Below the pieces are notes generated by a model. That model was not told where the DNA came from and did not search any database. It saw only the letters and a program-made list of their open reading frames with translations. Below are positions 44,449-52,898 of a DNA stretch of 64,000 nucleotides, piece by piece (within the stretch, counting starts at the first letter, position 1; the number at the start of each line of letters is the position of its first letter). The stretch is taken from contig JAVBOA010000008.1 of assembly GCA_031551135.1 (NCBI GenBank), forward strand, positions 62,001 through 126,000, given 5' to 3'. The position numbers and the translations under genes are program-made. This stretch comes from JAITVM01 sp031551135 (GTDB taxonomy: Bacteria; Bacillota; Clostridia; Lachnospirales; JAITVM01).

Positions 44449-45588
44449 CTAAAATTCATTATTAGAGCGGTATTTTTTTTTCAAAAATTCTAAAATATTA
44501 TGCAGTGCCGATTGAAAATCTTTTATTTTTCCCTGTGATTTTTTGATATTAGCGTTTTCAAATTCGACTTTTATAGAAAGCGGGTCGATTGCGCGCGCAC
44601 GCTCGATGGCAATTCGCGCAGCCTCATAATTATTATTCAGCCTGTTGTATTTCGCAAGAGCAATCCAAAGTTCTAAATTCGAGCGTTTTTCTACGGCCTC
44701 GTTCAAAATTCTGATACTTTCATTAATATTGTTCTTCAGAAAAAATACTTCGGCTTCTTTCAAATAAAAGTCTTCATTTTTCATTTTTATCATATTTAAA
44801 TTTCTCAAAGCATCGTCAAAATATTTTTGTAAAACACAAACCTCAGATATTTTAAATAAATAAAAATCGTCTTTATTTAAAGCATAGGCTTTCAGAAAAT
44901 AATCTCTCGCTGTCTCCAATTTATTTTTTTCGAGATTGAAAAGCCCCAAAATATAATATTGGTTTTCCTGTTTTTCGATTTGGTTAATCAAAGATTCCGC
45001 AATATCAAATTCACCGTTCAAAATCCTTGCCTCAGCCAAATTAAAAATAATGTCTTGGCTATTGCTCATTTGATACGCAAAATTTAAAACTTCGGAAGCT
45101 TTTTTATGCTCGCCCATTTTATTATACGCAATTCCTAGATTATTATAAATTTCCGGATTCGTATTTAGTTTCAAAGCATTTTTATAAATATTCACGGCCT
45201 TTTCACATTCGCCTAATTGTACCAGCGAATCCGCCTGCTCTTTCAGCCTTTCCCAAACCAGTCTTTTTTCCCAAAGAATCAGCTCGGTTCTCAGCCTATT
45301 TATTTCTTGGTCAGAAAAATAATCAATCACTGATAGAAATTTTATGTAACATTCCGAAAGTTTATCTCCGGCACGGATTTCGGATATCCTTTCCGCAATA
45401 TAGTCTAATTTTAAATCTCTTTTTACCCACAAAACAAAAGAATCGCTTAAAAATTCATCAATGCTCTGCTTCCAATAATGATAGCAATGATAAAGTGCTT
45501 CTTCAAAAGAATACACCTTGATATTTGTCAAGGCGAATTTATAATATTTAGGGTTTTCGTATTGTGTTAAGCAAACTAAATTAGACAT
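44449..45588 (-). CDS. TPR-repeat protein of the Hsp70 cluster
   Basis: 379 residues, soluble and helical. TPR-like repeats run from about residue 115 to the end (for example NLGIAYNKMGEHKKASEVLN and LFNLEKNKLETARDYFLKAY). The first 110 residues are helical without recognisable repeats. TPR domains often bind Hsp70 tails; here the Hsp70s lack a standard lid and tail, so the partner may differ. GGAG precedes the ATG; a hairpin lies between it and the upstream gene. Confidence 0.75.
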   Translation of the reverse strand: MSNLVCLTQYENPKYYKFALTNIKVYSFEEALYHCYHYWKQSIDEFLSDSFVLWVKRDLKLDYIAERISEIRAGDKLSECYIKFLSVIDYFSDQEINRLRTELILWEKRLVWERLKEQADSLVQLGECEKAVNIYKNALKLNTNPEIYNNLGIAYNKMGEHKKASEVLNFAYQMSNSQDIIFNLAEARILNGEFDIAESLINQIEKQENQYYILGLFNLEKNKLETARDYFLKAYALNKDDFYLFKISEVCVLQKYFDDALRNLNMIKMKNEDFYLKEAEVFFLKNNINESIRILNEAVEKRSNLELWIALAKYNRLNNNYEAARIAIERARAIDPLSIKVEFENANIKKSQGKIKDFQSALHNILEFLKKKYRSNNEF

Positions 45589-45604
45589 ATAATCAACTCC
45601 GGAT

Positions 45605-45635
45605 TTTCCCCAAACCGAAATCCGGCTTGGGGAAA
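45605..45635. other. Intercistronic hairpin before the TPR gene
   Basis: TTTCCCCAA (45605-45613) pairs perfectly with TTGGGGAAA (45627-45635). No T-run follows on the minus strand, so it is more likely an mRNA processing or stability element that tunes the downstream genes. Confidence 0.55.
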
Positions 45636-45643
45636 TTGATTTC

Positions 45644-47722
45644 TTATAATCTTATCAGCTCGGTTATGCTGATAGCAATGCTGTCAAGTATATCATAAAA
45701 TTTGTCATTTAAATCGTAATATTTACCGTATGGTTTTGTAAGCGGGTCATATGCGTTAATGCTTTCGGAATCTTTGCGCGCTACAATATAAGTCACAATA
45801 TTATTTGAAGAGAGCATGTATGCAATATCGTCAACGGACATTCCTGAAACGGTCGGCACATGCGGCGGCGCGTCGGTTATCAAAATAAAAATATTTTTTG
45901 ATTCCGGCTCAAGTGATGATGCTTCTACAAGCTGAACGCCGGTTTCAAGCGCATCCAAGGATGATTCTGGAATATCTCCGCCATAAGTACGAGGAATATT
46001 TTTTACCTGCTTTTGGAACTTCAAAACATCAGAAGTAAAGCCGTAAACGCTTGCCTGTTCTTTTTCGTATAAATCGCCGAAGCCTATTAATCCAAGCTTA
46101 AAGCTTGCGCCTTTAGAGCTGATTATATTCGAAAACTCAATAGCTCTGTCTTTAACGCCGTTAATGTATGTATCCATACTTCCTGTTGTGTCAATCAAGA
46201 ATGTTACATTAACAATATCGCTTCCGGCCGCCGACGCGGATCTCTTTGGCGGGTCATAGACTTTTGTACGGTCAAATTCAGCTTTTTCTGTTCTTCCTGT
46301 TGCCATATCCTTAACAAAAACCTCGAAAAGATTGTTTTCGTCAGTTGCATAAGTTATTTCAATTTGTGTAGTTCCGGTCAGTCCGTCAAACAAAACGCTT
46401 CCGATATATTTTTTATCATCTTCTTTGCCTTTTTCCCATTGATAAACGTCTACCGTTACGGAAGAAGCGCCCGTCATACTCGCAAAATTAGAATCGGAGA
46501 CTCTTGCCGGAATCGGCGTACCCATCGGAATAATTGGAATCATTGCTTTGCGCATTGTCGAGATATCCACAACGGCTTCTGTTCCGAAAACCTGTCTTGT
46601 GATTTGTCCGATTTTCACGTTTTTATTAGGAAGATGAATTAAATAATTATAAATACTTGCGCCCATTGCCACGGATTTCGCCGGGTCAGTCGCGCGGTAT
46701 GGCTCTTTAATGTATCCGGCAACCATTCGTTTTACCATTGGAATCAGCGTAGAACCGCCGACCAAAATAACTTTTGAAACTTCGTCGGTTTCAATAGAGG
46801 CACGTTTCAAGGATTCGGCAATAATCTCACGGCTGCGGTCAACATATTTTCTGATAAGAGCTTCAAAATCCTCGCGCGTAATTTCCAATGATAAATTTTT
46901 CGGAACTCCGTCAATTATAATAAGCGGATGAATTCTTATCGAAGCTTTATTTGTTCCCGATAATTTTTTCTTGGTGTTTTCCGCTTCCTGCTTTAATTTT
47001 TGAAAAACTCTTTTGCGTTCGCTTTCTTCTATATCGTCCAACGAAATTCCGTTTTCATTTTCGAAAGCACTTTTCATCATTTTAATTAATTCTGCGTCGA
47101 AATCATCACCGCCGAGATTCATATCGCCGACATCAGATAATTCCTGAAAAACTTCCTGCCCGTCCTCATCTTTGGAAACCCGCAAAACGCAAGAGTCGAA
47201 TGTTCCGCCGCCAAGGTCATAAACCAAAAGTGTCTGCGCATATCCTTGTTTAAAACCATATTCAACCGCCGCCGCCAAAGGCTCTGACAGGAGAAATACA
47301 TTTTTAAATCCTGCCAAAGTTCCGGCTTCTTTTGTTGCAAAAATCTGTCTGTCGTTAAAATACGCCGGATGCGTAATTACTACTTCCTCAAAAACTTCAC
47401 CGCTTTGTTCTTCTGCGGCTTTTTTCAATTTTTTAAGAATCTCGGAGCTTATTTCCTCCGGTGATTTTTCCATTCCTGCAATTGTAATTTTTTCGTCGTT
47501 GCCCATACGTCGCTTTACCGACAAAATCGTATTGTCCGGATAAATTATTGCGCCTTGTTTGGCTTCGTTTCCGACAACAACTCCATCTTCCATATAAGCA
47601 ACAACAGAAGGAAGAATTTCATCTGTTCCGTCGACCTTTACAACATCCAAAGAATCATTTTTATCATTATAAATCACAGCCGCCGAGTTTGTAGTACCTA
47701 AGTCAATTCCTAAAAAGCTCAT
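45644..47722 (-). CDS. Hsp70 (DnaK-like) fused to a C-terminal von Willebrand A domain
   Basis: 692 residues. Residues 1-370 form a complete Hsp70 ATPase domain: GIDLGTTNS (phosphate 1), ILSVKRRMG with the catalytic lysine, LSEPLAAAVEYG, YDLGGGTFD (phosphate 2) and ILVGGST. About 380-490 resemble a short substrate-binding beta domain. From about 502 a vWA domain follows with metal site DTTGSM (Asp511), a second motif GGDIPES and ITDAPPH (Asp617). The lid of ordinary DnaK is replaced by the vWA. vWA domains bind proteins through a divalent metal; this may deliver clients or anchor the chaperone. It starts 2 bases after Hsp70 B. Confidence 0.9.
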   Translation of the reverse strand: MSFLGIDLGTTNSAAVIYNDKNDSLDVVKVDGTDEILPSVVAYMEDGVVVGNEAKQGAIIYPDNTILSVKRRMGNDEKITIAGMEKSPEEISSEILKKLKKAAEEQSGEVFEEVVITHPAYFNDRQIFATKEAGTLAGFKNVFLLSEPLAAAVEYGFKQGYAQTLLVYDLGGGTFDSCVLRVSKDEDGQEVFQELSDVGDMNLGGDDFDAELIKMMKSAFENENGISLDDIEESERKRVFQKLKQEAENTKKKLSGTNKASIRIHPLIIIDGVPKNLSLEITREDFEALIRKYVDRSREIIAESLKRASIETDEVSKVILVGGSTLIPMVKRMVAGYIKEPYRATDPAKSVAMGASIYNYLIHLPNKNVKIGQITRQVFGTEAVVDISTMRKAMIPIIPMGTPIPARVSDSNFASMTGASSVTVDVYQWEKGKEDDKKYIGSVLFDGLTGTTQIEITYATDENNLFEVFVKDMATGRTEKAEFDRTKVYDPPKRSASAAGSDIVNVTFLIDTTGSMDTYINGVKDRAIEFSNIISSKGASFKLGLIGFGDLYEKEQASVYGFTSDVLKFQKQVKNIPRTYGGDIPESSLDALETGVQLVEASSLEPESKNIFILITDAPPHVPTVSGMSVDDIAYMLSSNNIVTYIVARKDSESINAYDPLTKPYGKYYDLNDKFYDILDSIAISITELIRL

Positions 47723-47724
47723 TT

Positions 47725-49362
47725 TTATCCCTCCAAAATAGTTTTCGCAAATCTGCTCGGGTCAAAGTCTACCTTAAATCCGCTAGGCTCGTATTCGCCG
47801 TTAAATCCCATATCTTCTACGTTTCCTTTTACCAAACCGCCCTCTTCTTCAACTTGAAGCGTAATTTTCAGCCTTGTTTTACCGCTTGGACGCTTCGGCA
47901 AATCTTTTATTTCAACTTCTCCGATTAATTTACAATCTTCATAACTGTCCTCTTTATTAATTCGCTCGAGTATCTTTAAACTAAAGACCGTCATATCTTC
48001 TTCGGTATCGCCCGAAAGCGTGAATACTTGAGATTTTTTCGCCAAAGAATAAGATGTCCCTCTTCTAATCATATTATAAAAAGATTTTTTTGAGCCATTC
48101 ACGATTTCAAAACCGATATCATGCGCAACCGTTACCTCAAATTCAACCGATAATTTTTCTGATTCAACATCCGGCTCGGATAAAAGTCCCATTTTCATCG
48201 CCGCATAATATGTTGCACCAAGCGAAATATCCAGTGCAGGTTTTTCGGAAGTATAGATTTTATTTTCGTCGTTAAAAATCCCGAGCAGCATATCGCGCAC
48301 CCACGGCATCGCCGACGAGCCGCCTTCTAAAAGCACACGGTTAATCATATCCGGCGTGATTGCACCGGTATACGCCTCACGCATGGATTTTAAAACAAGC
48401 TTTCTTGTTTTATCAATAAAAGGCTCGATAAGGTCTTCAAAAGTTTCGCGCGTCATGGATTCCACAAAAGGCGGAATACAGAAAGTAAAAGGTATGCGGT
48501 AAGATTTTACGCCGGAAAGCCGCTCTTTCGCTTCACGGGCACGCATAATAAGCTCAACTTGATTTTCTACAGCAATATCAGATTTTTCTTGTTTTGTTTT
48601 CTCAAGAATAAATTCGTAACATTTATCGATAATCGATTCGTCAATATTATCGCCGCCGTGATAAGCCTCGCCGCCTTCGCTGATAACTTGCAGTTTTATA
48701 TGATTTTCATCGCGCTCCACAACATAAAAAATTGTAATATCCAGCGTTCCGCCGCCAAAATCAAAAACCATAATTTTCTCGTCTTTTTGAATTTTGTGCC
48801 GAAAATTATAAGCTAAACAAGCCGCTTTCGGCTCCTCGATAAGACAGATTAACTTTTCAGAAATTCCGGCTATTTGGCAGGCACGCATTGTAGCTTTTTT
48901 TGCAGCGTCATCAAAATCATACGGAACGGAAACAATAACGCCGGCGATTTCGGCTTTCGGATTCAGGCTATAGCAATGGTCGATTAGTTCTTTCAAAATC
49001 ATTGCCGAAATATCCTCAGGCAAATATTCCTTTCCTTCAAATATAACTTTTTCGTTTGTACCCATTTTTCTTTTTATAGAGCGGATTGTTGATTCGGGAT
49101 AAATTTTCATACTGCGGTAAGCTTCTTCACCGATAACCCATTCTTCTTCCGTAGAATCGTCGTCTTTTCGGTATTGCACAACAGAAGGCAGCGGAATTTT
49201 TCCAAAACCGTTCGAAATATCGATAGGCTCAGGAGTTTTTGTATTATTATCCCAATACGAAATTATAGAATTTGTAGTACCAAGGTCTATACCCAGTATA
49301 TACCAATCCTCCGGCAGTTCTCCCAGTTCGTCAATTTTATTTTTGTATTCTTCCCAATTCAT
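47725..49362 (-). CDS. Hsp70 family protein (paralogue B)
   Basis: ATG at 49362 (product begins MNWEEYKNKI, 545 residues) is preferred for its GAGGTG. An N-terminal helix of about 20 residues precedes the ATPase core: LGIDLGTTNSIIS, TIRSIKRKMG, LIEEPKAACLAYNF, VFDFGGGTLDIT, LEGGSSAMPW. All catalytic positions look intact. The beta domain follows, and the usual helical lid is absent. It shares the GELPEDW...ILGIDLG leader layout with the degenerate paralogue upstream, which looks like a divergent duplicate. Confidence 0.9.
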   Translation of the reverse strand: MNWEEYKNKIDELGELPEDWYILGIDLGTTNSIISYWDNNTKTPEPIDISNGFGKIPLPSVVQYRKDDDSTEEEWVIGEEAYRSMKIYPESTIRSIKRKMGTNEKVIFEGKEYLPEDISAMILKELIDHCYSLNPKAEIAGVIVSVPYDFDDAAKKATMRACQIAGISEKLICLIEEPKAACLAYNFRHKIQKDEKIMVFDFGGGTLDITIFYVVERDENHIKLQVISEGGEAYHGGDNIDESIIDKCYEFILEKTKQEKSDIAVENQVELIMRAREAKERLSGVKSYRIPFTFCIPPFVESMTRETFEDLIEPFIDKTRKLVLKSMREAYTGAITPDMINRVLLEGGSSAMPWVRDMLLGIFNDENKIYTSEKPALDISLGATYYAAMKMGLLSEPDVESEKLSVEFEVTVAHDIGFEIVNGSKKSFYNMIRRGTSYSLAKKSQVFTLSGDTEEDMTVFSLKILERINKEDSYEDCKLIGEVEIKDLPKRPSGKTRLKITLQVEEEGGLVKGNVEDMGFNGEYEPSGFKVDFDPSRFAKTILEG

Positions 49363-49372
49363 TAAAAGCACC

Positions 49373-50929
49373 TCAGCTCATGGATATAGTAAATTTTTGT
49401 TTATAGTCCGTTTTTGGAAATAAATCTCCAAACCCCAAATCCTCAATCTCTACACAAAGCGAATCCGGCTTTTCAAAATGCATAATCAATTTTATTTTTG
49501 CTGTTCCTTTCGGCCGTCTGATAAGTTTATCCAAAGTCAATTTGTCCAAAAGCTTTGTTTCGAAATCCACATTACGTTTATATATTTCAATGCTGTACGG
49601 AGTTTCGTTTAATATCAAAGATAGCAAAGCTTTTGCGTTCCACCAAAACGAATTTCGTTCGATCAAAGTAAAAAATTTATCTTGTTTATTATTAAAAATC
49701 CTAATACCGATATCTTCCGTCAGCAGATTTTTATCTTTTATAACAAATCTGTTATTATCTACAATTCCCAGTTTTTCCGCGGCAATAACGGCCGCGCCTT
49801 CGGCGGTGACCCCTTTCGAATTTCTGAAAAAAACCGTTTTGCTCTCTCCAAAAATTTCATCTACCAAAGCCTGCGCCCAATGCATTTCAAAGCCGCCGCC
49901 GGTACAAATAATAGAATCGATATCTTTTAATTTCAGCTTTTTGTTCGTAGTGTTTTTTTCCAAAGATTTAAGTAAAAATTCTTTAAACCTATTTTTAAAA
50001 TCCAAAATTAAATTTTCTATTTCCTCCTTTGTCAATGTAAACTGAAAAGGCGGATGAATGAAATTATAATACAATTTTACGGACTTGCCGGAATTATTTT
50101 TTTGAAAAATCAAATCTTTGTGGTTATAAATAAACGAAAATAGCTGTTCCTGTTCATAAGTTGATAAATCTGCGAATTTTATATTATTGGCCTCGAGATG
50201 TTTTAGAACAAGAGTATTTATTATCGAGTCAATATTTTTTTCTCCCAATTCGAGGTCATACAAGGAAGAAATACATTCGGTCTTTATTTCTCCGAATTCG
50301 TTTTTCAATTCATAAATCGCCGTTCTAAGCTGTTTCGAGCCAAAATCAATTACCATCGCCCGCTGGTTTTCAATACTCTTTTTATAAAAATATCTTGTCA
50401 AAATACATTCGCGGTTAGGAATATAATCAATAACATATTTGTCATAGCCCGAATTAGCGAACGCGATTTTCAGTTCATTCAGCGAGTTCTCGTCTATATA
50501 AGCAGGAATGGATACAACAATTCCCGCAATATTTGCTTTAGGATTGAGATTTTTGCAATTATTTATGAGTTCTCTAATATATATGCCTAAAATATTTGTA
50601 AAACTAAGCGGTTTATCATTAATGTAATAATATTCTTTTTTTCCAAGTCTGTCCATAATTGAAGTTATTTTTATGTCATCTTTGTTTACATTATTAAAAA
50701 GCGCATATTCACCAAAAATCCATTCTTTGTCTTCCGAAACATATTGAATTGCAGACGGAAGATTTTGTTTGCCGTAGCCGCCGCTGATATCAATAATTTG
50801 GGGTTCTTTTTGATTTACGTCAAAATACGCAATCGCGGACATTGAATTTCCGATATCGATTCCGATTATAAATTCCGACTCGTCGGGATATTTTTCAGCA
50901 AAACTTAATTTATTTTTTTTCCAACTCAT
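49373..50929 (-). CDS. Degenerate Hsp70 paralogue (probable pseudo-ATPase)
   Basis: 518 residues, alignable to Hsp70 B throughout, so it is a full coding gene, not a broken one. Key residues are changed: GIDIGNSMS replaces GIDLGTTNS (N28, S29 for the two Thr); the catalytic Lys position is Met92 (ITSIMDRLG against IRSIKRKMG, ungapped); the EEP motif becomes YIPNREC; DFGGGTLD becomes DFGSKQLR. It probably cannot hydrolyse ATP and may be a structural or regulatory partner of the active paralogues. AGGGTGATAAA precedes the ATG. Confidence 0.85.
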   Translation of the reverse strand: MSWKKNKLSFAEKYPDESEFIIGIDIGNSMSAIAYFDVNQKEPQIIDISGGYGKQNLPSAIQYVSEDKEWIFGEYALFNNVNKDDIKITSIMDRLGKKEYYYINDKPLSFTNILGIYIRELINNCKNLNPKANIAGIVVSIPAYIDENSLNELKIAFANSGYDKYVIDYIPNRECILTRYFYKKSIENQRAMVIDFGSKQLRTAIYELKNEFGEIKTECISSLYDLELGEKNIDSIINTLVLKHLEANNIKFADLSTYEQEQLFSFIYNHKDLIFQKNNSGKSVKLYYNFIHPPFQFTLTKEEIENLILDFKNRFKEFLLKSLEKNTTNKKLKLKDIDSIICTGGGFEMHWAQALVDEIFGESKTVFFRNSKGVTAEGAAVIAAEKLGIVDNNRFVIKDKNLLTEDIGIRIFNNKQDKFFTLIERNSFWWNAKALLSLILNETPYSIEIYKRNVDFETKLLDKLTLDKLIRRPKGTAKIKLIMHFEKPDSLCVEIEDLGFGDLFPKTDYKQKFTISMS

Positions 50930-50938
50930 TTTATCACC

Positions 50939-52798
50939 CTATTTCGCTGCAACAATATTGGCGCGGATTATAACTAAACCATCTTTTTTAAAGCCTTCAT
51001 TCAGCGGTTTAATTATTTCGCCTTTACTAAAACCGTCTTTCTTTTCTGCAACAAGGATTTCATGTTCTTTTGGATTAAAAATATCGTGAGTATTTGGACA
51101 AATTCGTTCGATATTGTTTTTAATTAAGAGATTGTCCAGATAATTCATTGTTTTTTCGAAAATACTTACATATTTTTTGACAACTTCGTCCTCATCTTCT
51201 TTCAATTTAGAAAGAGAGTAATGCTCGATTTCTTCAAATGTCATTATTTCCGAAAGGATATTATCCCGCAAATATAAAGTAAAAATTTTATCAATCTTGT
51301 CTTTTTTGGATTCGAGAGCTTTCACACGCTTGTCTATATAGGATTCAAATTCGGAATCATTCAAGGCCGCCAAAGTAAATCCATTTGAAATATCTTCCGA
51401 CTCGATTTCCGTGGAACTAAATTTCTCGGATTTAAATTCATTTATATTCATTAAAAGATTATTCAAATATTCTTTTTCTTTATCGCTGAACGAAGAATCA
51501 TTTTTAAGAAGCTTTTCAATCGAATCATTTATCTGCACAATAAATTCGTCGCATTTCTCGTTTATGCTTTCAACTTTTATTTCGAGAGTTTCTGAAATTC
51601 CTTTTAGGATATCGTTCGCCGGAAGCTCATCGGTTTTGGTTGCATAAGCTTTATTAAAATTAACATAAATATTTAAAGCACTGATTAAATCTCTGGTCAT
51701 ACGCAAATACGCCTTTGTTTTTTCCCTTGATTCTCTCAAAATATTATCGCTGTAATCTTGCGTTTCTAGCTTAATTTTATATAGAATATTATCCTCGATT
51801 TTTTTGACAATCGAATTATATTTCTCTTTTACAATATTAAAGAAAAATTTCATTTCAAGATTATTCATAGAATCATAAATCGATTTTATACATTCATTGT
51901 CAAAAGCTTCTTTATTTTCTTCTTCGGTCAATCTGGAATTTTTCTCGGCTTCGATTAAAAAAATCGAAAGCTCATCAAATTTACGGCTGATAAATTGATA
52001 TGCCTCACGTATTACAGAAAGCATTTTATCAATAGAAATTTTTTCCTCGTTAGTTTCGCTGCTTATTTTTTCAAGCGGAATTACCTGAACTTTTATTATG
52101 CTGGATAAAATTTCGTATTCCTGTTTCATTAATTCCAAATATTTAGTTGTGATTTTTCTGCGCTCCAAATCATTTATATTCGCTAAACAATCCGCTTTTG
52201 TCAATAAATAATTTGTGCAGACATTGTTTTCGATAAAATCAGTAAAATTTTCAACAATAGCCGTTACAAAAAGTGCATCCTGATCCGGCTGTTTTGAAAA
52301 ATTAAAAATAACATCCTTTGTAATATCTTTGTTCAGCACAATCGTATTATTGTCCAAAGACCTTATTTGTTTGCGCTCGAAAATTCCCATAGAGGCCCGT
52401 ATTATTTTCAGCTTTTCTTCCAAAATCGGGTTGATTTCTTTTTCGTTGTATATTTCAAAATACTGGTTTATCTGGTTGCTCAAAATAAGTTTAAGCCCAT
52501 CCAAAATTTCAATTTTTTTATCGGAAATAATAAAACGCTTATTTTTATTGTAGAGATTGATAAATTTTTTAAAACTGTCGTTTAAGTAATTGCAGTATAA
52601 ATAAATTTCTTCGTCTTTGTTTTTCAAAAGATTATTATCTTTTAGCTCCAAAAGCTTATTATTGACGAAAATATTTATAGAATTAAAAGTTTTGGTATTC
52701 GCTTTTGAAATAAACGCAGATACAAAATTTGTAAGCGATTTATACTCTTCATTTATTTTAAAATGTCTATTTGCAATCTCAGAATATTTACCGGACAT
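50939..52798 (-). CDS. Coiled-coil protein with GrpE-like C-terminal domain
   Basis: ATG at 52798 (product begins MSGKYSEIAN, 619 residues) has GAGG 7 bases upstream. About 560 residues are charged and helical with no membrane segment. The last roughly 55 residues resemble the GrpE beta domain: DIFNPKEHEILVAEKKDGF and KGEIIKPLNEGFKKDGLVII, compare the GrpE pattern FDP-x-x-H-E-A then G-x-V-x-x-x-x-x-x-G-Y. GrpE is the nucleotide exchange factor of DnaK and also has a long helix before this domain. Its place between Hsp70 genes supports an exchange-factor role. The similarity is from the motif, not a search. Confidence 0.75.
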   Translation of the reverse strand: MSGKYSEIANRHFKINEEYKSLTNFVSAFISKANTKTFNSINIFVNNKLLELKDNNLLKNKDEEIYLYCNYLNDSFKKFINLYNKNKRFIISDKKIEILDGLKLILSNQINQYFEIYNEKEINPILEEKLKIIRASMGIFERKQIRSLDNNTIVLNKDITKDVIFNFSKQPDQDALFVTAIVENFTDFIENNVCTNYLLTKADCLANINDLERRKITTKYLELMKQEYEILSSIIKVQVIPLEKISSETNEEKISIDKMLSVIREAYQFISRKFDELSIFLIEAEKNSRLTEEENKEAFDNECIKSIYDSMNNLEMKFFFNIVKEKYNSIVKKIEDNILYKIKLETQDYSDNILRESREKTKAYLRMTRDLISALNIYVNFNKAYATKTDELPANDILKGISETLEIKVESINEKCDEFIVQINDSIEKLLKNDSSFSDKEKEYLNNLLMNINEFKSEKFSSTEIESEDISNGFTLAALNDSEFESYIDKRVKALESKKDKIDKIFTLYLRDNILSEIMTFEEIEHYSLSKLKEDEDEVVKKYVSIFEKTMNYLDNLLIKNNIERICPNTHDIFNPKEHEILVAEKKDGFSKGEIIKPLNEGFKKDGLVIIRANIVAAK

Positions 52799-52820
52799 CG
52801 TCATACCTCATTTTATAAGA

Positions 52821-52849
52821 AATGCCAAATAAAAATTTATTTGGCATTT
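52821..52849. other. Intercistronic hairpin between Hsp70 A and the GrpE-like gene
   Basis: AAATGCCAAATA pairs with TATTTGGCATTT around a short loop. Downstream on the minus strand the sequence is T-poor, so partial attenuation or mRNA processing is more likely than full termination. It resembles the arrangement before the TPR gene. Confidence 0.6.
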
Positions 52850-52857
52850 AATTATTT

Positions 52858-52878
52858 ATACTATCAAAAAAATAGTAT
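52858..52878. repeat. Possible minimal family 1 palindrome
   Basis: ATACTAT and ATAGTAT surround CAAAAAA, the outer ends of family 1 without its interior. It lies just behind Hsp70 A. Too short to be sure. Confidence 0.3.
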
Positions 52879-52898
52879 CAGACGAAAAATAAATTTGC

